A stretch of 64,000 nt of DNA from Isoetes taiwanensis (Eukaryota; Streptophyta; Lycopodiopsida; Isoetales; Isoetaceae). Location: contig JAJEKV010000014.1 of NCBI GenBank assembly GCA_021234155.1, positions 21,775,513 to 21,839,512 of the forward strand. Direction: 5' to 3'. The notes beneath the pieces are model-generated. The model was not told where the DNA came from. It saw only the letters and a program-made list of their open reading frames with translations, and ran no database searches. Positions 57,846-64,000 of this stretch are shown piece after piece. The translations under genes were made by a program, and so were the position numbers. Position 1 is the first letter of the stretch; every line of letters begins with the position of its first letter.

Positions 57846-59360
57846 TATCGTGTACCCCAAGATTTTGTGTGGTTTGGGGGCTGTATTCGTATACTTATAT
57901 GTATAAATCTTATGCTGGAATATGGAGTTCGAGTCTGGGAGACTATTTCTTGGTTTGGAAGGGCCGATTCCACATGGCGATATAGTTGGCTAGTTCAACA
58001 AACGGTACATTTGTTACGTATGATTTGGAAGGTTTTGGGCATGTATTGTATGAATTTAGGTATGTGTTTGTTGCAAAAAAGAATCTTTCATCCTCCTGTA
58101 TTCTAGGAATTTCTTCGGACGGGTCGGGCATGGCGCCTCCATGGTTCGATGCGAGGCCCCTGAATAGAAGCTGCCGCATGCTTTTTTTAGCATGGGGAAA
58201 CTGGATTGCTTGGCGATTCCGGCATTCTATGAGACTATAAATCGTCTTCTTCGACACTGCTGCTGCCGAACCCATCAGGTGAGCCTCTTGCTTTTGTGTT
58301 TTGAGCGGACAAAATTTTCATTTTGCACTCGATTTTGGCCTGGGAGAAGATTTGCAACTGCAGGCCCAACAACAGCATGACCAGCCTCATGGGGAGCAAC
58401 ACACCTTTCTCACTGGCATGCATTAAAGTGGGAGCAAAAAGGCTCCTTGGAATTTGTCATGTTTATTTCCCCTTTTAGGTTTGGTAGCCAAATTCACTTT
58501 GGTTTGTTATTCCTGTAGTGAAGAAGCAAGAAGGATCCCTGGCATTTGTTTGTTCATTAGGATGGGCTGGAGTATGTGAGTACACAACAAGTCTTAACAC
58601 AGGTAAAGTACAGAATTTGCTTACAGACTAGTTGCTTGCATAGGAATTACCTGCTGAATTTAGGGGACGGTATACAGTTTACAGGTTTCTTGCATAGTAT
58701 TTGCTTACAAGTTGCAGGAGATGTTATCTGATGGGGGAATGTCGAAGATGTTCAAATAAATTCCCTGACTGCTGCATTGATTGGAAATTATAAGAAGTGA
58801 GGAAAATATTGTGAGAATGTTGTCTGGATGTTCATGTGGAAAACCAGACTTTCTGCTTGCATGTTGTTGAGGCATTGGTTTGCCTGTGAAAGAAAGCTCT
58901 GAAAAGGAATCTATGATTGCATGGGAGTAGCTCCTTTGCTAGAATTTTCAAATCTGTGATTGCATGGGAATAGCCCCTGCCCTTTAAGGGCGAACGAGCT
59001 GCTCGGAGCTGCGCAATGCACAGGGGGTTCGACTCCCCCAGCTCATGTCTTTCTTTCCACTGCAGGTTGGCATATAAGAAGCTGGTGGCATCATCCTCTT
59101 GGATGCAGCAGGACCTGGAGGCAAGGTACTGGCGAAAGGCATGCCTTAAATTAGATGTTGGCATGCAGGTGTGTGGCCATCGGGCCTCCTGCTACAAGTT
59201 GTTTCTTTGCAGCATTGCCATGCCAATTGCAAAATTAGCAATTCTATATTTGGAGTTGCTCCTAGATTACTGGCCAGAAGGCTAGTATTTAGAAGGATTC
59301 AATTTGCAGGTCAAACAAATATGAGGAGCCCTTGCCAAAGGTTGTCAAGCCCCTAAATTA

Positions 59361-59420
59361 TAGAGCCACCTAAGCGTTTGACCCCGTCAAATGATGAGGT
59401 ATACGCTTAGGATGGCTCTA
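59361..59420. repeat. 60-nt near-perfect hairpin
   Basis: The left arm TAGAGCCACCTAAGCGT and the complement of the right arm TAGAGCCATCCTAAGCGT match with one extra base. Pairing continues with G-U pairs through accccgtca / tgatgaggt to a loop of a few bases. Confidence 0.75.
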
Positions 59421-59923
59421 AAGGGAATATGACTCAGAATATTCCCTCATCCAAGGGCTGGCAATTGGCTACAGGCCCTTCCAGCGATAATAAGACCCAA
59501 CAATAGAATAAACCAAGAAGCTGTGGCGAAGTGGTCGGCATGGTGCACAGGAAGCGGCCAAGTTCTTGAAGCCATAGTCTTCTCCATGGTAAATGGTCTT
59601 ATCTGTATTTGAAACCCTAGTGTTGTCTGCGGTAAATCGCCATAGCTACTTCTGCGGGATCTGCTTCCAACCTGCTTCTTTTGCTTGCAACTATGTTTGT
59701 CAGATCTGCTTCCAACCTGCTTCTTCTACCAGAACATAAATGGCAGCAAGAGCTTGGCGGCCTTTTCAACAGAGAACTAGACAATACAAGATCTCTCGAC
59801 GGGTCTTTTTTTCCCTTTTCCATTCTATCTCAGACAAACAGAGTAAGGATCATTCTCAATAAACCTGCACTGAAGAAGTACGCAATCACTGGAACATGGA
59901 TTATGGTTTGCATAAAGAAGATG

Positions 59924-60299
59924 CCGCAGTTGGGAACTCCGTATATCTCAAGCGGGATGTGGTTAATGTGGCCAAAAAATTTTGGGTTAATGTGGCCAAA
60001 AAACCAGGCTTCAAACTGCGCGGCGGGGGCAAAAATTTCAATCGACTGGTTCTTTCTGCTCTATGGGCAGTTTGATTCGATCTAAAGACCATGCCAATCG
60101 CTTCATCTACCTCTTTTATGCTAGATCAGTGAAGAGAGGAAGAGATTTGAAGCAAAATGGAGCCGGATCGATCAAAAAACACCAAAAAACGCCAAAAACA
60201 GTTGGTTTTTGGGCTTCAAACTGCGCTGTTCTTCATGGCTGATACAGGTGGCCACATTAACCACATCCCGCTTGAGATATACGGCGTTCCCCGCAGTTG
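59924..60299. repeat. Inverted repeat pair (~50 bp arms)
   Basis: 59924-59973 (ccgcagttggg, then ccgtatatctcaagcggg, then atgtggttaatgtggcc) is the near-perfect reverse complement of 60249-60299. A second, direct repeat (gcttcaaactgcgc, near 60007 and 60213) lies between the arms. Confidence 0.85.
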
Positions 60300-62450
60300 C
60301 CCGTTGTGGGATGGAGTTCGGCACGTTTCTTTTCTTAATTCCAAGATCTGAGACCTGGAAGCTTTTTTTTTCTGATCTGCAATCTCTAGTCTGACAGAGG
60401 ACCTCTTATATGCAGATGATTCGATGGAGACGGACAGAGAGGGTTTTTTGTACCATTTTCGTATTCTAGAGGATGAATGGAGTGGCATATTATATTCTCT
60501 TTGTATGGCAGTGGATTGAAGGATTGAATAAAGTAATACGGTTTTCAGTGCTCTTTCTCCAGAAATGATTACATGTTTTGAGAGTCTTTCTGCATAACAT
60601 TTCTGATTGTTCTGGTGTTTTTATGCATGTGCTCTCTGGAGCTGCAAGTGTTTGTGCACAATGCATTCGTGATGCTTCTTTCCTTCGGGATAACTTGATT
60701 GTAGTATAGGTTATGTTAAGTGTACAGATCGTAGAAAAGAAAATGTTTGTTTTAAAAGCAAGCATGTGCAGGCCTTTGCGGAGGGTGCATTTCTACTGCT
60801 TGCTTGGGACGGATAAAGGCGCTAAATGTGGAGGCGATGGCGCCATTGATGCAGGAGCCATGACGGTAGAGAAGCATCTCTGTCCTATGCCATGGCTGCC
60901 GCTTTGTCAAAATTGCTGAATTGGCTCAAAATTGTTGTACTGCGCATTGTTAAAAACTTCTCAAGTTTGCTATTATTGCCTATGGTAGGAGAGTTCAATT
61001 TCCTAATCTAGAAAGTTTAATTTGCTCTGAATTAGGTGTAGGAGTATGCCTTGGTTTGTGATTGACTGCATCATTGACTTGGATACCATGGTTCTAAATC
61101 ATATGCTGACATGGAAATGGCAGTTTGACCCCATCACGTGATCAAGGGACGGCAAAGGCATCTCTATTTGGAATCAGTCATGGAATATTCCTATGATCAA
61201 TGGCTCAAAACAAACGATAATATGAAACAGACGATAATAACATATCAAAAAAAAGATATGTTCAATTCTTTTCCCAATTCTTTCAGCTATGGATCTTCAC
61301 AGAAATAGGATGGCTTGCTTACATATGTGCTCTGTTGCAACTGCCGCTGCAAACTAACCCATCTCTTAGTATAAATCACCACATCATTTGCTCTGCTCAA
61401 ATTAATCCTATGCATCATTTGCTGCGAGATGACATATTGCTCAGAGGCCCTGCCATCCACGAATACCAAGCAGGGCAGGCTCTTGCATAAGGCAGTGGAC
61501 CTTTTTTCCATTGCACAAGGCAGAGAACCCTTTTTCCACAACCATCGTACAACCAATCATACATCCATATGTTGTCATCAAATCCATTAAAGCAAAAAGA
61601 TGTTATGACATTGTAGAAAACCATAGACTAGATTATTTGATTCCATAACCCTTATCACACAGGTCGAACATCGAACGTGTCTCTGATAGCAGAAAATTGG
61701 CTATTCCAGCATCCAAGTTTGCTTTCAGATGTAGGAACGATCATAAATTATCGTCTTCTGCTCTGTAGTATGGATTAATCTGCGGAATAAGTTGCGTAGG
61801 TGCGGCTTCAATAGGTTGTTGTTTCTTTTCTTCAAAAAACAGGGTTTCCTTTACCTCCTGCACTCTCTAGCTCCAGAGGCATTGGAGGTATTTTTTTAGG
61901 GTAGAGGATGCCAAGGTCTTGGCCTCTTTGATCTATGATTCCGGAGCAACATTTCTTATGACAACTTACATGCACTTGGTTGACAATTCTTAAAGATTTG
62001 TTGTAATATGATAAAGCCCCACTTAAATGCTAGGATGTGAACCTTAAACAAACATAAAAATACAAGTAATAACCAGGAATTTTGACCTCATGCTGGTTCA
62101 AACAATGGAATGCACCATTTTTGCCATGTCATATGGTATCAATATCGGTAACACATGCACAAATTTTCTCAAGATTCTATCATTAACATTTTCCCATTCA
62201 ATACAAACCCAACAGTAGATGTCTCAATTTAAATCCACCATCTGTATCAGTTTTGTTAATTTATGCCCGATGAAAAGCCAAGCAACGCTGGTACTTTTTC
62301 TAGTAAGTCAATAACAATAAATCTTGAGCTTCAAATCGAAAGAACCATTGAAACATTTACTAGAGATAATAGAGTCCCAACATGTATTCTGAAGATTGCT
62401 GTGAGAATCTGACACTAAAGTATAGATGTTATAATAAAAAAATAACTCTA

Positions 62451-62471
62451 AATGAATGAATGAATGAATGA
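62451..62471. repeat. (AATG)n microsatellite
   Basis: Five units of aatg/gaat. Confidence 0.85.
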
Positions 62472-62619
62472 TTTTTTTCGTCCATGGAGCCCAATCAGCC
62501 TATGAGGCTCAAAAAAGGAGCGCAGTAGATATATTATTGTCCAGATTAAAAAACCCCTACCTCAAAAGGTTTCTGAGGGAAAAAACCATGGTGATAATCA
62601 TGAAATAATGTGGTACATG

Positions 62620-63090
62620 TGAAGACCATGTTCGAGGACATATCTGAGCCTGCATGTCCATGACCTCTTGAAGATATGATACCAGCAACTGCATTGAAGG
62701 CATGCTCAATATCACATGCAGTGGCTGGTTGGACCTGATCAACTTAGCGTAACATGCGCGGATGTGATTATATGCCGAACAACTCTGATGTGCCGTCTTA
62801 ACCTGTTCAATTGTGCTTTCCCAAAGCTTGCTGAGGAAGCAAGCATCAAGATACTGCCTCAAGCTATAATGATCCTCTTCTGTTTGCACCTTATGCACCC
62901 ATGCTCCTGCACATTCCATTTGGCCAGCTAGTGAGGTCTCTTTTCCTTCCAGCAAGCCTTAAGATGATGTGTCCTGACCAGCCTCTGCATGAGATGTTGA
63001 GCACGACCTCGGTACGAATGATGCGATCATACCTTCAAGAGATCATGGATCGCTGCCGGAATCAACTCGATCCTCGGGAACTTGCCTGCC
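62620..63090. repeat. Inverted duplication of a coding-like ~110-bp block
   Basis: The minus strand of about 62625-62740 and the plus strand of about 62970-63085 are related (about 70% by eye). Translated, they give QPLHVILSMPSMQLLVSYLQ and QPLHEMLSTTSVRMMRSYLQ. The plus copy continues to an open end (FAALLDPIGPK, stop at 63171). Probably pieces of one unknown repeat in opposite orientation. Confidence 0.6.
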
Positions 63091-63305
63091 CCGAAAACCC
63101 TTCGGGACGGGAGTTTTTTAACCCAGATAGTAATACGTTTGCTGCGCTTTTGGATCCCATAGGCCCAAAATAAGCAAAATAACCAAGGTTTTTATTATAT
63201 GGAAGAGAATGTGGAGACTTCTAAATAAAAGGTTAAGTACAACAAATGTACGTGGATCTTTAAGTAGGTTTGAGAAGATATGATCCCTTCAGCTCTCACC
63301 TCCTA

Positions 63306-63313
63306 GTGGAGAC
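63306..63313. repeat. Target-site duplication (left) of hAT MITE
   Basis: GTGGAGAC, identical to 63670-63677 on the other side. Confidence 0.9.
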
Positions 63314-63669
63314 CAGTGTTGTTACGTACTTACCGTACCTGTACGGTACTGTAAGTATTTTACGTATCATACCTCGTAACGTACCTCTGAGTTTTTAACG
63401 TACCAAAAAAAAGGGCAGTACGTTAAAAATTGTTGTTAACGTACCTATAAAATACGTACCATACCTATAAAATACTTGTAAAATACTTACAATGCCTATA
63501 AAATACCTATAAAATACGTACCGTACCTTTAAAATACTTACCGTACTTGGGTTGAAAACTGCCAAAATTTGAAGCAAAAATATTTCATTTTTTATTCCGT
63601 ACGTACCGTACCTCTGGTACGGTATGCTAAGTACTTGAAAGGTACCGTACCCGTACGGAAACAACACTG
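63314..63669. mobile_element. hAT-type MITE, 356 bp, with perfect 8-bp target duplication
   Basis: Begins CAGTGTTGTTACGTAC and ends with the inverted partner ...AACAACACTG. The termini follow the hAT pattern CA(G)NGNTG, and the flanks carry identical 8-bp copies of GTGGAGAC, the hAT hallmark. The outer ~35 bp on each side are inverted copies rich in gtacggtac. The inside is a chain of aaaatac.tataaaatacgtacc units. No coding capacity, so it must be moved by a hAT transposase from elsewhere. Confidence 0.92.
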
Positions 63670-63677
63670 GTGGAGAC

Positions 63678-64000
63678 GTATGTGGACTTGGGCTTGGGAT
63701 AAACTACTCCATCCTAAGGTTGCTGTGCTTTGGTGGCAGATTCTTCACAGATGCCCTCGGGTGAATGTGCTTGTCCACATATTTGATCCTCGAGTGTCAG
63801 CACTCTGCCCACTATGCAAGCAAAGGGATGAGACCATTGAGCATTGTTTCTTTTTATGTGATCATCTCCAGCCTGTTTGGTCTTGGCTGTTCTCTCTTTT
63901 TCATGTGACATTGACAAGTCAGCAAGTGCTTCTGGCTATTTATCCGGATACTTGGAATAAGATGCAGAGTCAAGCATTTCATTTGGCATCAGGATGGTTG
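63678..64000 (+). pseudogene. LINE ORF2 zf-RVT fragment, continues past window end
   Basis: The frame starting at tgg 63671 is open to the window end: WTWAWDKLLHPKVAVLWWQI, then CPLCKQRDETIEHCFFLC with its C-x2-C ... H-x-C pattern, then VWSWLFSLF. This is the zinc-binding domain that follows RT in plant L1-like ORF2 proteins (family pattern: W.W.L..P.K...F.W and CP.C....E...H..F.C). It is read without a break for over 100 codons and belongs to a different LINE from the one at 20-25 kb. Sequence left of the MITE shows stops in the same frame. Confidence 0.8.

Larger units (their letters stand above)
57848..62600. other. Non-coding stretch with hairpins and inverted repeats
   Basis: No gene recognised; open stretches are short. 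It holds a tRNA T-arm-like hairpin (59023-59039), a 60-nt near-perfect hairpin (59361-59420), an inverted repeat pair (59924-59973 with 60249-60299) and an (AATG)n run (62451-62471). Confidence 0.45.

Noticed and set aside
59525-59575. tRNA-like A-box (tggcgaagtgg)
   Set aside because: No B-box or T-arm within tRNA distance and no acceptor pairing.

Overview
This window looks like nuclear DNA of a land plant with a large, repeat-rich genome. It has spliced plant genes (a plastid-type carbamoyl phosphate synthase large subunit, a SUO-type BAH/TFIIS-N protein, an ECM29 fragment and a PPR remnant), long AT-rich non-coding stretches, and many transposable elements at different stages of decay. 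A fern or another seed-free vascular plant would fit, but the sequence alone does not prove it.

Layout. 1-2404 holds nothing recognisable. 2405-6760 is a decayed chromodomain-bearing Ty3/gypsy element on the minus strand. 7110-8183 (minus) is a broken gene ending in a clear histone H3-family fold with CENH3-like residues. 11608-15977 (minus) is an intact three-exon CARB gene. 20220-25060 is a decayed LINE with endonuclease, reverse transcriptase and a (TTCC)n tail. 27159-31682 is a nested cluster: the 5' end of a pogo-like DNA transposon is cut by a Ty3/gypsy element that has an identifiable 1.6-kb LTR and polypurine tract and an almost open integrase. A PPR remnant (31683-32080) and a small three-exon coiled-coil gene (32137-33508) follow. 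33509-45477 is mostly non-coding, with tandem duplications, a Helitron 3' terminus at 38985 and a short gypsy RT fragment. 45478-50390 is an intact three-exon SUO-like gene. 52019-52334 holds two clean exons of ECM29. 52911-57845 is a complete pogo-like transposon with matching terminal inverted repeats, a TA duplication, an intact DDD transposase and up to three further ORFs, one of them antisense. 57848-63305 is non-coding, with hairpins and inverted duplications. 63314-63669 is a hAT-type MITE with a perfect 8-bp target duplication, next to a LINE zinc-finger remnant that runs off the window.

Function. The two intact host genes act separately: CARB makes carbamoyl phosphate for arginine and pyrimidines in the plastid, and the SUO-like protein is a predicted nuclear/RNA regulator. 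The strongest candidate for a little-described system is the 4.9-kb pogo-like element. It carries a transposase plus an arginine/glutamate-rich coiled-coil ORF, a spliced acidic-tailed ORF and a convergent antisense ORF, all inside one TIR pair.
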